Shown: one piece after another, positions 42,606-51,552 of the stretch
Layout of the letters: each line of letters begins with the position of its first letter
Numbering within the stretch: position 1 is the stretch's first letter
Origin: Niveispirillum sp048066115
Lineage (GTDB): Bacteria > Pseudomonadota > Alphaproteobacteria > Azospirillales > Azospirillaceae
Direction: 5' to 3'
Length of the DNA: 64,000 bases
Assembly: GCF_048066115.1 (NCBI RefSeq)
Contig: NZ_JBLTYX010000017.1
Span: forward strand, 62,001 to 126,000
The notes under the pieces: model-generated
Databases searched by the model: none
What the model was told of the DNA's origin: nothing
What the model saw: the letters and a program-made list of their open reading frames with translations, nothing else
Made by a program: the position numbers and the translations under genes

Positions 42606-43178
42606 ATGATGGGTGACGAAGGGCGGGGCTTTGGAACGATGATCAGATTGACCCGCATGGGCGACGCACCCATTGAACATCTCACGCCCGACCGCAGCGA
42701 AGCGCCGGTCAGCGAAGTCTCGCTTTATGCGGATATCGCCCGCGTCATCGACCATATGCAACGCCGTTTGCACGATGTGGTGCGGGTGGAGCTGGGGCGT
42801 ATCGGCGTCGACGACATCAGCCCGATGCAGGTGCTGATGCTGCTGAATATCGGCCATGATGAACTGACGGTCCGCGACCTGATGGAGCGCGGCTATTACC
42901 TGGGCTCCAATGCCAGCTACAATCTGAAGCATCTGGTCGAACAGGGTTATGTCGATCGTGGCGCGTCCGCCCGCGATCGCCGCGCCGCCCGTCTGCGCCT
43001 GTCGGAGAAGGGCGAATGGCTGTGCACGGAGATCGGCAAGCTGGAAAGCCGGCAAGCCAGCCAGCTGCTGCGCACCCCTTCCGACGCCCATGACCTGGAC
43101 ACCACCTATCGCATGCTGCGCCGCCTGGAGCGGTTGTGGGGGGATGTCGTGCGTTACGACAGCCGTGGCCAGGACTGA
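42606..43178 (+). CDS. MarR-family regulator, LdtR-like
   Basis: 190 aa. A winged helix is read from LGRIGVDDISPMQVLMLLNI through LTVRDLMERGYYLGSNASYN and DRRAARLRLSEKGEWL. The GYYLGSN recognition helix is like LdtR regulators of alphaproteobacteria, which control cell-wall L,D-transpeptidase and stress genes. The start is uncertain, 42606 or 42639; both have GGGCGG-type sequences upstream. The DUF2336 gene follows after 3 bp, suggesting an operon. Confidence 0.85.
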   Translation: MMGDEGRGFGTMIRLTRMGDAPIEHLTPDRSEAPVSEVSLYADIARVIDHMQRRLHDVVRVELGRIGVDDISPMQVLMLLNIGHDELTVRDLMERGYYLGSNASYNLKHLVEQGYVDRGASARDRRAARLRLSEKGEWLCTEIGKLESRQASQLLRTPSDAHDLDTTYRMLRRLERLWGDVVRYDSRGQD

Positions 43179-43181
43179 TCC

Positions 43182-44375
43182 ATGATGATGCCCCCGAACA
43201 CCGGGGACCCCGAAGGCCCCCTGCGTCCCATCCTGCGCTCCCGGCTGAACAGCAGCGACGTTGATCGCCTGCTGCACCAGCCCGGCACGCGGCCGCGCAT
43301 CGACACCATGACCAAGCTGGTCATGGAGATGGAGGAAGGCGACCTTACCGACGCGGAAAAGCGTCTGGCGCTGGACATCCTGCGCGCCTTCGCCGCCGAT
43401 GCGGAGACCGAGGTGCGGGCCGCCGTGGCCTGGCAGATCCATAACAGCCCCATCCTGACCGGCGAGATGGCCGAAAAGCTGGCCCGCGACGTGGCGCAGG
43501 TGGCCGTGCCCATCCTGAAATATTTCGACGGGCTGCCGGAGAAGCTGCTGCTGGAGGTCGTGGCGGAGCGCGACCCGCAGAAGCAGCTGGCCATCGCCGG
43601 CCGCCGCACCGTGTCGGCCGCCGTGTCCGCCGCCCTGGTGGAAACCGGCAATGTCGTCACCGTCGTCCACCTGCTGCGCAACAAGGGCGCGGCCGTGCGC
43701 GAGGCCACCCTGAACCGCGCGGCCGAGCGTTTCGGGCAGTTCCGCATCGTCGCCGACAGCGTCGCGGCGCGGCCGGAAGTGACCATGGCGGTGGTGGAAC
43801 GCATGATCGCCCTGGTGTCGGAGGATGTGCGCCAGCAGCTGATCCGCGACCACAACATCGAACCGGCCCTGGCCAAGCGCCTGGCGGAGGGCGGGCGCGA
43901 GGCGGCGACCCTGCGGGTGCTGCAGCCGCTGCTGCTGTCGCGCGACGATGCCGAAATGGTGGCCAAGCATCTCTACCGCCAGGGCCGGCTGACGCCGCAG
44001 GTGCTGTTCCGCGCGCTGTGCGCCGGCGACCTGGAACTGTTCGTGGCCGGCATGGCGGCGCGCGCCAACATCACGCCGCAGGCCGCCGGCATCCTGGCCT
44101 GGGATGACGGCATCCTGGGCCTGCATTGCCTGATGGAGGCGGCGAACATCCCCGGCCCCCTGACGGCCCCGTTCCGCACGGCGCAGCAGGTGGCGCTGGA
44201 AACCGACTATGCCAGCGGCGAGTGCACGCGCGAGCGGTTCCAGCAGGCGGTGCTGGAGGTGCTGTTCGACAAGTTCGCCGACACGGCGGAACGGGAGATC
44301 GATGAACTGCTGATGCAGATCTCCGACCAGCCCGGCATCGATATCGGCGCGGCGCTGAACCCCATGCGGGCGTGA
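43182..44375 (+). CDS. DUF2336 alpha-helical repeat protein
   Basis: 397 aa, cytoplasmic, made of HEAT-like helical repeats rich in Ala, Leu, Val and Arg (LARDVAQVAVPILKYFDGLP is typical). DUF2336 proteins are common in alphaproteobacteria, and their role is unknown. It forms an operon with the MarR/LdtR-like regulator upstream and the DUF6065 gene one base downstream of its stop. Confidence 0.87.
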   Translation: MMMPPNTGDPEGPLRPILRSRLNSSDVDRLLHQPGTRPRIDTMTKLVMEMEEGDLTDAEKRLALDILRAFAADAETEVRAAVAWQIHNSPILTGEMAEKLARDVAQVAVPILKYFDGLPEKLLLEVVAERDPQKQLAIAGRRTVSAAVSAALVETGNVVTVVHLLRNKGAAVREATLNRAAERFGQFRIVADSVAARPEVTMAVVERMIALVSEDVRQQLIRDHNIEPALAKRLAEGGREAATLRVLQPLLLSRDDAEMVAKHLYRQGRLTPQVLFRALCAGDLELFVAGMAARANITPQAAGILAWDDGILGLHCLMEAANIPGPLTAPFRTAQQVALETDYASGECTRERFQQAVLEVLFDKFADTAEREIDELLMQISDQPGIDIGAALNPMRA

Positions 44376-44376
44376 G

Positions 44377-45111
44377 ATGAAGCTCACCTGCTTCGCCATG
44401 CATGACGAACCGCCGCTGCTGCGCCCGGCACCGGCCACGCGGGATTGGATGGACGGCACACCGCAAGCCTATGCCTATCGCTGCCTGCCGCTGAATATCG
44501 CCAACGCCCATGGCTGGGAAATCCTCTGCCGCACCGGCTTCACCGCCCATTGGGATGGGGGGGCGGGCAAGGACGCCATCGCCATCACGCCCGATCCCGG
44601 CACGGTGGCCCCGGCCATCAGCCATTTCGGCTCCGGCGTCCTGACCTTCCATATCGAGGCTTTGTTCCGCACTGAACCGGGCTGGAGCCTCTATGCCCAA
44701 GGCCCGGTGAACGCGCCCAAGGACGGCATCGCGCCGCTGACCGGTATCATCGAGACGGACTGGGCGCCCTACAGCTTCACCATGAACTGGAAATTCACCG
44801 CCCCCGGCCGCGTGGCAAGGTTCGTGGCCGGCGAACCGTTCTGCGCCATCTTTCCCGTGCGCCGCCGCATGCTGGAGGATGTCGAGCCGGAAATCCGCTC
44901 CATCAAGGACGATCCGGAGCTGGAGCGGCGGTTCCAGGAATGGTCGTCGGGCCGCATGCGCTTCAACGCCGAACTGGCCCAGCCCGGATCACCGGCCCAG
45001 GCCGAGAAATGGCAGAAAAGCTATTATCTGGGCCTGCTGCCCGACGGCACCCAGGCCGACCCCGACCACCTGATCAAGCTGCGCCCGCCGGGGTTCGCGG
45101 ATAAGCGGTGA
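44377..45111 (+). CDS. DUF6065-family protein
   Basis: 244 aa, soluble. Distinctive parts are NIANAHGWEILCRTGFTAHW, FGSGVLTFHIEALFRTEPGW, the short NAPKDGIAPLTGIIETDW and WKFTAPG. The fold looks jelly-roll-like, and an oxygenase-like function is sometimes suggested by such folds, but I see no clear metal site. Its start lies one base after the DUF2336 stop. A long perfect hairpin and a structured repeat start at the base after its own stop. Confidence 0.8.
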   Translation: MKLTCFAMHDEPPLLRPAPATRDWMDGTPQAYAYRCLPLNIANAHGWEILCRTGFTAHWDGGAGKDAIAITPDPGTVAPAISHFGSGVLTFHIEALFRTEPGWSLYAQGPVNAPKDGIAPLTGIIETDWAPYSFTMNWKFTAPGRVARFVAGEPFCAIFPVRRRMLEDVEPEIRSIKDDPELERRFQEWSSGRMRFNAELAQPGSPAQAEKWQKSYYLGLLPDGTQADPDHLIKLRPPGFADKR

Positions 45112-45246
45112 TATCAAATCCCGATGAGTGAACTCATCGGGATTTGATACGGCGGCGACTGCCGCCGCGCCGCACGTGCGGCGTAGCCAAGCCCACGGAT
45201 GTGGGTGCCGGCGACTGAGGCCCGATGATCGATTTCGATCATCGGG
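45112..45246 (+). repeat. Structured 3'-UTR repeat, copy G, with two extra hairpins
   Basis: The 5' hairpin has perfect 18-bp arms (45112-45129 and 45132-45149) around GA, directly after the DUF6065 stop. Hairpin I is GGCGGC-GACT-GCCGCC, II is CCGCACGTGCGG and III is CCCAC-GGAT-GTGGG. The terminal TGAGG...GGGAAC is split by a 3' hairpin (45221-45230 with 45237-45246). Confidence 0.9.
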
Positions 45247-45260
45247 AACTTGTGTAACCC

Positions 45261-45965
45261 CTACACCATGTGCCAGGCCATCCGCGCCACCAGCACGGCA
45301 TTGACCAGCATCAGCAGCGGCGTCAGCTTCGCCGCCACCCCGCGCCAGCGGTTGGCCGCCGCCCCGCCCAGCAGGCCGACGGCCATCAGCGCCGGCACCG
45401 TCCCCGCCCCGAAGGCCGCCATCATCACCATGCCCGACAGGGGATCGCCCGTGCCCATGGCCGATGCCAGCCCCGCATAGACCAGCCCGCAGGGCAGCAG
45501 CCCCAGCGCCAGCCCCAGCAGATAGCCGTTGATCCCGCCCGGCCTGGCGAACAGCGGCCGCAGCGGCCGGGTCAGCGCCCTGCCCACCCCTTCCGCCCAG
45601 CCGCCACCGGTGCCCGAAGCCAGCCGCGGGAACAGTCCCACCAGCCCCTGGCGCAGGAACAACAGTGCGGCCAGCGCCAGGATGGCGGCCAGAACCCAGG
45701 CCACACCCGCCGCCCGGGTCACCATGCCGCTGCCCGCCGCGACCAGCCCGCCCAATGCGGCATAGGTGGTGATGCGGCCCAGATGATAGGGCAGCAGCAT
45801 CGATCCCCGCGCCCGCGCCAGGGCGGGGCCGGGCACCGCCGACAGGGCGCCGGCCTGGGCCAGCACGAAGGGCCCGCACATGCCCACGCAATGCGAGAGC
45901 CCGCCCAGCATCCCCGTCGTGAACATAGCGGCCGCCAGCGACCAGACCATGCCGTCCATCATCAC
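45261..45965 (-). CDS. Sulfite exporter TauE/SafE (UreH-like) membrane protein
   Basis: 234 aa with six likely membrane helices. The signature GGLSHCVGMCGPFVL near residues 21-35 and LLPCGLVYAGLASA in the second half carry the paired Cys/His residues of UreH-like metal-transport proteins. These are often found beside cytochrome-oxidase and copper genes, but no such gene is adjacent here. It likely moves a transition metal or a sulfur compound. Confidence 0.82.
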   Translation of the reverse strand: MMMDGMVWSLAAAMFTTGMLGGLSHCVGMCGPFVLAQAGALSAVPGPALARARGSMLLPYHLGRITTYAALGGLVAAGSGMVTRAAGVAWVLAAILALAALLFLRQGLVGLFPRLASGTGGGWAEGVGRALTRPLRPLFARPGGINGYLLGLALGLLPCGLVYAGLASAMGTGDPLSGMVMMAAFGAGTVPALMAVGLLGGAAANRWRGVAAKLTPLLMLVNAVLVARMAWHMV

Positions 45966-46040
45966 CCCCTTGTGGTGAGGCGTTTATCGCATGACCGGTG
46001 CGGCCTTTCCTTGACGGGGATCAATCATTCACCCGGCGAT

Positions 46041-47225
46041 CTATACGCCCGCGAACAGGCCGGCGATGGTGGTGACGGCGCGTTCGGCCTCCGCCCGGTC
46101 GGGCGTGGCATCCTCGATCCCGAAGCCGTAATATTCATCCGCCCCCGTCACCTGGAATACCCAGCCGTCGCGGCGCGGCACAAAGGAGACCTGGTTGAAG
46201 AACAGGCCGTAGCGGATATCCCCGTCCGGGATCATCCGCGCCAGCTGCCCGCGCACCGGCACCAGGGAATTGTCGCCGAACAGCGCCTTGGCGCCATAGC
46301 CGGTGCAATTGACCAGGGTCTTCTGCGGCAGGGCCGACAGGTCCGCCGGGCTATGGAATTCCCGCACCTCGATCCTGCCGCCCAGCTCCAGGAAGCTGGA
46401 CAGCAGATAGTGGGAGTATGAGGCGATGTTGAACATCATGCCCGACACCGACAGCACCTCGCGTTCCCCGAACGGATGGCTGCCGGCGGCGTAGTTGACC
46501 CGCGGGCTGCGCAGTTCCGGCGTCATCTCCCGCGTCAGGCCATGGGCGAAGGCGGGACGGTCGTCATGGGCAGGTGCCGCGCCGTTGCCGGGGGCCAGGA
46601 CGACATGGTTGTCGATCCATTCCACCGGCGTGCCCGCCAGGCCCAGCAGGGTCTGGTAGCGGTCGAAGCTGGCCCGCGCCATGCCGGCCCACTGCGCCTT
46701 GAATTCCGGGGTGGCGTGCGCCTCCAGGCAGATGCGGCTGTCGGGCGACCAGACGCCGGTGGCCAGCGAGGACCGGGTCTGCGGCGGCAGTTCCCTGGCA
46801 TGGATGGTGACCTTCGCCCCCGCCCGCTGCAATTGCAGCGCCGTGGTCAGGCCAATGGCGCCGCAGCCGATGACGGCGATGTCCTTCGCCCCCGTGCCCA
46901 TGGCCAGGTCGGTGGCGATCATCGCCGATCCCCAGGACAGCGACCAGCCGGACCCGCCATGGCCGTAATGATGCACCAGATCCTTGTCGCCCAGCTTCAT
47001 CCGCTCGATCCGTGGCCCTTGCGGGCGGAAGGGGCGGGTGCAGACGGTGATCTGGGTGATGCGGTCGATGCTGGCCCGCAGCGGCGGCACGGTCAGGACC
47101 GGCCCCTTGGGTGCCGCCACCTGCACCTTGCCCGGGCCGGTAGCGCAACCGCCCAGGAATGCCAGGGAAAGGGCGGCACCGCCGCCGGTCAGCAGGGAAC
47201 GGCGGGCAAGGGCGGGACGGGTCAT
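46041..47225 (-). CDS. FAD-dependent D-amino-acid-oxidase-like enzyme, Tat lipoprotein
   Basis: 394 aa. The ATG at 47225 (AGAGG upstream) opens a twin-arginine signal ending in a lipobox (ARRSLLTGGG, then FLGGC), so the enzyme is probably exported folded and lipid-anchored. The Rossmann FAD motif IAVIGCGAIGLTTALQLQRAG follows near residue 130. Later DAO-type segments include GTPVEWIDNHVV and NCTGYGAKALFGD, with substrate-side VPVRGQLARM. It would oxidise a D-amino acid or related amine in the periplasm. Confidence 0.87.
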   Translation of the reverse strand: MTRPALARRSLLTGGGAALSLAFLGGCATGPGKVQVAAPKGPVLTVPPLRASIDRITQITVCTRPFRPQGPRIERMKLGDKDLVHHYGHGGSGWSLSWGSAMIATDLAMGTGAKDIAVIGCGAIGLTTALQLQRAGAKVTIHARELPPQTRSSLATGVWSPDSRICLEAHATPEFKAQWAGMARASFDRYQTLLGLAGTPVEWIDNHVVLAPGNGAAPAHDDRPAFAHGLTREMTPELRSPRVNYAAGSHPFGEREVLSVSGMMFNIASYSHYLLSSFLELGGRIEVREFHSPADLSALPQKTLVNCTGYGAKALFGDNSLVPVRGQLARMIPDGDIRYGLFFNQVSFVPRRDGWVFQVTGADEYYGFGIEDATPDRAEAERAVTTIAGLFAGV

Positions 47226-47412
47226 GCGGGACCTCTTTGCTTCCGGCGGACGAAACAGGGCGGGAGCGTAAGCCATAAGACCGCCAATAACAAAGGCCTG
47301 GGAGCGATCCGCCGCCATCCGGCCCACGAAATTTGCTGGGCCTTGCACCAAGTTTTCCTGTGGCCGCATGCTGAACGGTCACTGTCGATATCCATTGGCC
47401 CGGAGGCACCCG

Positions 47413-48279
47413 ATGCCCGTTCCCCGCACATTGACGGCCTGGGTTCTGCTCCTATGCCTGCCGCTGCTAGCGGGCTGCACCGGCGGATTGGCGCCGTGCG
47501 ATGCCGCCTTCAGCAAGCGCCAGCTCTGGAACATGCCCCCCGACATCGCCGCGGCACGGGTGATGGCGCAGGTCACCGGCCGACTGGACCCGGAACCGGC
47601 CCGGCGGAAAGGCAGGCAGCCGACACAAGTCCTGGAAAGCTGGTTCGCCGACATGAAGCCCGTCTCCACCGCCTTCGCCGGTCTTTGCCGCCGGGCCTGG
47701 CTGCATGTCGGGTTCGAACCGGTGGGGCAGGTGCCGGTTGACGCGGATGCCGATACGCCAGTCCAGGCCCGCATCCTGAATGTCACGCGGCGCTATGCCA
47801 TGCTGGCCACGCCCGCTCCCATGGCCTGGCCGGAGCCAGAATATCAGGGACGGCGCACGGACTGCACCGGGATGCCATCGAACGGGTTCGACATGTTCAC
47901 GGCCGATGATGATGACACGGCCGCCGCCGGCCATTGGCTGACGGCACGGGTGGGGGAAGCACTGGCCGCGGGCCGGGCGCTGCCATTGACCCTTGAATGC
48001 AGCCAGCCCAAGGACTGGAAAGGGCCAAGCTGCCTGGAGGAGGTCGTCCGCGATGTCCGCCCCGACCGGCTGCGCGAGGTGGTGGCGCTGGACACCGTCT
48101 CGCGCTGCGCCGATGGCTTGCCGGGACGGGGTTCCTATCGATGCTACCGGCTGGATTTCACCGAAACAGTCCTCCTGGCGGTGGTGGATCTGACGCGTGT
48201 GATGCGGGAAGGGCCGGCGGGCATCGTCCGGCTGGAGGCCAGCCAGCAGATCGTGCTGTGGCATGAACGGGTGGAGTAG
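47413..48279 (+). CDS. Lipoprotein of unknown function
   Basis: 288 aa with a lipoprotein signal (VLLLCLPLLAGCTGG, lipidated Cys near residue 22). The mature part has several cysteines, a highly acidic DADADT/ADDDDT stretch and no recognised domain. The ATG at 47413 has GGAGG 6-7 bp upstream. It diverges from the DAO-like gene. Codon use is normal for the window. Confidence 0.7.
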   Translation: MPVPRTLTAWVLLLCLPLLAGCTGGLAPCDAAFSKRQLWNMPPDIAAARVMAQVTGRLDPEPARRKGRQPTQVLESWFADMKPVSTAFAGLCRRAWLHVGFEPVGQVPVDADADTPVQARILNVTRRYAMLATPAPMAWPEPEYQGRRTDCTGMPSNGFDMFTADDDDTAAAGHWLTARVGEALAAGRALPLTLECSQPKDWKGPSCLEEVVRDVRPDRLREVVALDTVSRCADGLPGRGSYRCYRLDFTETVLLAVVDLTRVMREGPAGIVRLEASQQIVLWHERVE

Positions 48280-48386
48280 CCCCGCCACCTGACTACGTAT
48301 TCAAGGGGCCGTGCCGTTGACGGGTGCCCCCACCCCCCGCATGGTCGCCGGCAACAAAGCATAAATCTTAGGGGGAGAGCGGGACC

Positions 48387-49883
48387 ATGCAGAAGCCCAG
48401 GCTGAGCCTGATCCAGATCTGGAACATGTCCATCGGCTTCCTGGGCATCCAGGTGGCCTTCGGCCTGCAGAACGCCAATGCCAGCCGCATCTTCCAGACG
48501 CTGGGGGCGGACATCAACGAACTGGCCATCCTCTGGGTCGCGGCCCCCCTGACCGGGCTGCTGGTGCAGCCGGTCATCGGACACCTGTCGGACAAGACCT
48601 GGGGGCGGCTGGGCCGGCGCCGGCCCTATTTCCTGCTGGGCGCCATCCTGGTCACGTGCTCGCTGCTGATCATGCCGTCGTCGCCGGCCTTGTGGTTCGC
48701 GGCGTCGATGCTGTGGATCCTGGATGCCAGCATCAACATCACCATGGAACCGTTCCGCGCCTTCGTGGGCGACCTGCTGCCCGATGAACAAAGGATGAGC
48801 GGTTTCGCGGCGCAGAGCTTCTTCATCGGCGTCGGTGCCGTCGGCGCGTCGGCCCTGCCCTGGATGCTGACCCACTGGTTCGGCATGGATAACACCGCCG
48901 CCCCCGGCATGGTGCCGCTGACCGTGCATATCGCCTTCTATGTCGGTGCCGCCGCCATCCTGCTGACCGTGCTGTGGACGGTGCTGACCACCAGGGAATA
49001 TTCGCCCGACCAGATGGCGGCATTCGAGGCCGCGAGGCTGGCCCGGCGCGGCGTGGACGCGGTCACCCGCATCGACCGCCCGGCCGGTACCTTCCAGCGC
49101 TGGGGCCTGCTCTCCGCCCTCATCGGCCTTGCCGTCACCCTGGCGGTGGGGGCCGCGGGGCTGGAGAAGGAGGTCTATATCCTGGGCGCCGGGCTGATCG
49201 CGTTTGGTGCCGCGTTGCTGGTCCATGCCGGACTGAAGGCGGCGGGCAAGGGCGATAACGGGTTCAGCGAGGTGATGGAGGACCTGTTCGCCATGCCGCC
49301 CGTGATGCGCCGGCTGGCATTGGTGCAGTTCTTCAGCTGGTTCGCCCTGTTCGCCATGTGGATCTACACCACCTCGGCCGTCACCGGCTTCCATTACCAG
49401 ACCAGCGATACGGGGTCCCAGGCCTATAATGACGGGGCGGATTGGGTGGGGCTGCTGTTCGCGGTCTATAATGGCGTGGCCGCCATCGCCGCCTTCCTGC
49501 TGCCCGCCATCGCCCGGCTGCTGGGCCGGCGCGGCGCGCACATGGTCTGCCTGGGTCTGGGCGGGGCGGGGCTGATCAGCTTTCCGCTGATTTCCGACCC
49601 TTCCCTGCTGTGGCTGCCGATGATCGGGGTGGGCTTCGCCTGGTCGTCGATCCTGTCGGCCCCCTATTCCATCCTGTCGGCGGCGGTGCCGGCGGCGAAG
49701 ATGGGGGTCTATATGGGCATCTTCAACATCTTCATCGTCGTGCCCCAGGTCCTGGCCGCCAGCATCCTGGGTGCGGTGCTGCGCGCCGGCTTCGGGGGCG
49801 AGGCGATCTGGGCCCTGGTGCTGGGCGGCGGGGCGATGATCCTGGCGGCCCTGTCGATGCTGGCCGTCAGGGACGAAAGCTGA
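48387..49883 (+). CDS. MFS transporter, sugar-type (GPH/SLC45-like)
   Basis: 498 aa, 12 membrane helices. The first-loop motif GHLSDKTWGRLGRRRPYFLLG is the marker of the sucrose/maltoside and glycoside-cation symporters. WIYTTSAVTGFHYQTSDTGS and PYSILSAAVPAAKMGVYMGI are typical of this branch. It likely imports a disaccharide or glycoside by H+ symport. It lies 68 bp upstream of the exported amidohydrolase and is in the same direction. Confidence 0.9.
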   Translation: MQKPRLSLIQIWNMSIGFLGIQVAFGLQNANASRIFQTLGADINELAILWVAAPLTGLLVQPVIGHLSDKTWGRLGRRRPYFLLGAILVTCSLLIMPSSPALWFAASMLWILDASINITMEPFRAFVGDLLPDEQRMSGFAAQSFFIGVGAVGASALPWMLTHWFGMDNTAAPGMVPLTVHIAFYVGAAAILLTVLWTVLTTREYSPDQMAAFEAARLARRGVDAVTRIDRPAGTFQRWGLLSALIGLAVTLAVGAAGLEKEVYILGAGLIAFGAALLVHAGLKAAGKGDNGFSEVMEDLFAMPPVMRRLALVQFFSWFALFAMWIYTTSAVTGFHYQTSDTGSQAYNDGADWVGLLFAVYNGVAAIAAFLLPAIARLLGRRGAHMVCLGLGGAGLISFPLISDPSLLWLPMIGVGFAWSSILSAPYSILSAAVPAAKMGVYMGIFNIFIVVPQVLAASILGAVLRAGFGGEAIWALVLGGGAMILAALSMLAVRDES

Positions 49884-49951
49884 CGCTTGCCTTCATCGCC
49901 CAACCCGGTCATTCCATTCGCAACGGATAACAAGATCGGGTGAGGCAATCC

Positions 49952-51286
49952 ATGTCGTTCCATTCCAAACTGGCCGGTGCGGCCGCCGCCATCGCGCTGC
50001 TGACGGGGGCCGCCAGTGCCGAAACCGTGCTGATCCAGGCCGGCACGCTGCTGGCCGTGCCGGGCAAGGCGCCCTTGTCGCAACAGACCCTGGTCGTCAC
50101 CGACGGCAAGGTCGGCGCGGTCAAGGCCGGCTATCTGGATGCCGCCGGGGCGGGTGCGCCCGCCGGGTCGCGCGTCATCGACCTGCGCGACAGTTTCGTG
50201 CTGCCCGGCCTGATCGACTGCCATGTGCATCTGACCGGTGAGCTGGGCCCCCGCTCGCAGCTGGCCGAGGTGCAGGACGATCCGGAGGAAACGGTGCTGG
50301 ACGGCGTGGCCTATGCCCACCGCACCCTGATGGCCGGCTTCACCACCGTGCGCGACCTGGGCGCGCCGGCCCGCACCGGCTTCGCGCTGCGCGACGCCAT
50401 CAACAAGGGGGAGGTGCAGGGCCCCACCATCCTGGCGGCGGGCATGATGGTGTCCATCACCGCCGGCCATGGCGATGTCAACGGCTTCAGCGAGGAGGTC
50501 ACCCACGCGCTGCGCCCGGAAAGCCTGTGCAATGGTGCCGATGATTGCCGCCGTGCGGTGCGCGAGCAGATCCGCAAGGGTGCGGATGTCATCAAGCTGG
50601 CCACCACCGGCGGGGTCCTGTCCAACATCGCCGCCGGCACCGGCCAGCAGATGTTCGATGACGAAGCGAAAGCCATCGTCGATACCGCCCATCTGATGGG
50701 TAAGAAGGTGGCCAGCCACGCCCATGCGGCCGGCGGCATCAACCTGGCCCTGCGCAGCGGCGTGGACAGCGTCGAGCATGGTTCCTACCTGGATGCCGAG
50801 GGCATCAAGCTGCTGAAGGAAAAGGGCGCCTACCTGGTGCCCACCCTGCTGGCCGGCTATACGGTCGTCGGCATGGCCAAGGCCAGCACCACCCTGACGC
50901 CCGCCCAGGCGCAGAAGGCGCTGGAGGTGGGCGAGCGCATGAAGTCCAGCTTCGGCAATGCCGTGAAGCAGGGCGTCAAGGTCGCCTTCGGCACCGACAG
51001 CGGCGTCTCCCACCATGGCGAGAACGCATACGAGTTCAAGCTGATGGTGGAAGCCGGCATGCCCGCATCCGATGCCATCAAGTCCGCCACGGTGAATGCC
51101 GCCGACCTGCTGGATCGCGGCACCCGCATCGGCACGCTGGAAGCCGGCAAGGATGCCGACATCATCGCCGTGGCCAAGAGCCCGCTGGAGGATGTGACGG
51201 AACTGCGCCGCGTGCGCTTCGTCATGCGCCAGGGCACGGTACATAAGGAAGCCGGGACCCCGGTGGCCTTCATCCCCAAGACTTGA
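49952..51286 (+). CDS. Exported amidohydrolase (Xaa-Pro dipeptidase-like)
   Basis: 444 aa with a signal peptide (cleavage near SAETV). Metal-dependent amidohydrolase: the HxH motif is LPGLIDCHVHLTG, a lysine ligand comes in KLATTGGVLSN, then ASHAHAAGGINLAL and SVEHGSY histidines, and the catalytic Asp in FGTDSGV. It is of the prolidase/imidazolonepropionase-like group that cleaves dipeptides or lactams. The ATG at 49952 (GTGAGGC upstream) is preferred. A 21-bp perfect hairpin follows. Confidence 0.9.
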   Translation: MSFHSKLAGAAAAIALLTGAASAETVLIQAGTLLAVPGKAPLSQQTLVVTDGKVGAVKAGYLDAAGAGAPAGSRVIDLRDSFVLPGLIDCHVHLTGELGPRSQLAEVQDDPEETVLDGVAYAHRTLMAGFTTVRDLGAPARTGFALRDAINKGEVQGPTILAAGMMVSITAGHGDVNGFSEEVTHALRPESLCNGADDCRRAVREQIRKGADVIKLATTGGVLSNIAAGTGQQMFDDEAKAIVDTAHLMGKKVASHAHAAGGINLALRSGVDSVEHGSYLDAEGIKLLKEKGAYLVPTLLAGYTVVGMAKASTTLTPAQAQKALEVGERMKSSFGNAVKQGVKVAFGTDSGVSHHGENAYEFKLMVEAGMPASDAIKSATVNAADLLDRGTRIGTLEAGKDADIIAVAKSPLEDVTELRRVRFVMRQGTVHKEAGTPVAFIPKT

Positions 51287-51291
51287 GGTCA

Positions 51292-51338
51292 AAACGGAAA
51301 TCCGGAATGATCACCGCGATCATTCCGGATTTCCGTTT
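51292..51338. terminator. 21-bp perfect hairpin after the amidohydrolase gene
   Basis: Arms 51292-51312 and 51318-51338 pair perfectly around a 5-base loop, starting 6 bp after the stop. It is long and AT/GC mixed, without a clear T-run, so the terminator role is likely but not certain. Confidence 0.65.
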
Positions 51339-51346
51339 CAACATCG

Positions 51347-51395
51347 CCCAAGTGAAACATGATGCAACATGAAACGCGTTGCGGTTTCACTTGGG
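51347..51395. repeat. Nested inverted repeat upstream of the membrane paralogues
   Basis: CCCAAGTGAAAC (51347-51358) pairs with GTTTCACTTGGG (51384-51395). Inside it GCAAC pairs with GTTGC. It could be a second hairpin of the 3' region or an operator for the genes beginning at 51553. The rest of 51287-51552 shows no gene. Confidence 0.7.
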
Positions 51396-51552
51396 AGCCG
51401 GATTTCCGGAATATCCGCAGATAGGATATATTACCTATACCCGATATCGGCATTCAGGGCAACGATCCCGGCACCCCGGCATGGACAGCCCGCGGCCCGC
51501 CTGTCAAAATCCCTGCAAATCAAAGCCGAACCACAACCGGCAAAGGGGAAGC

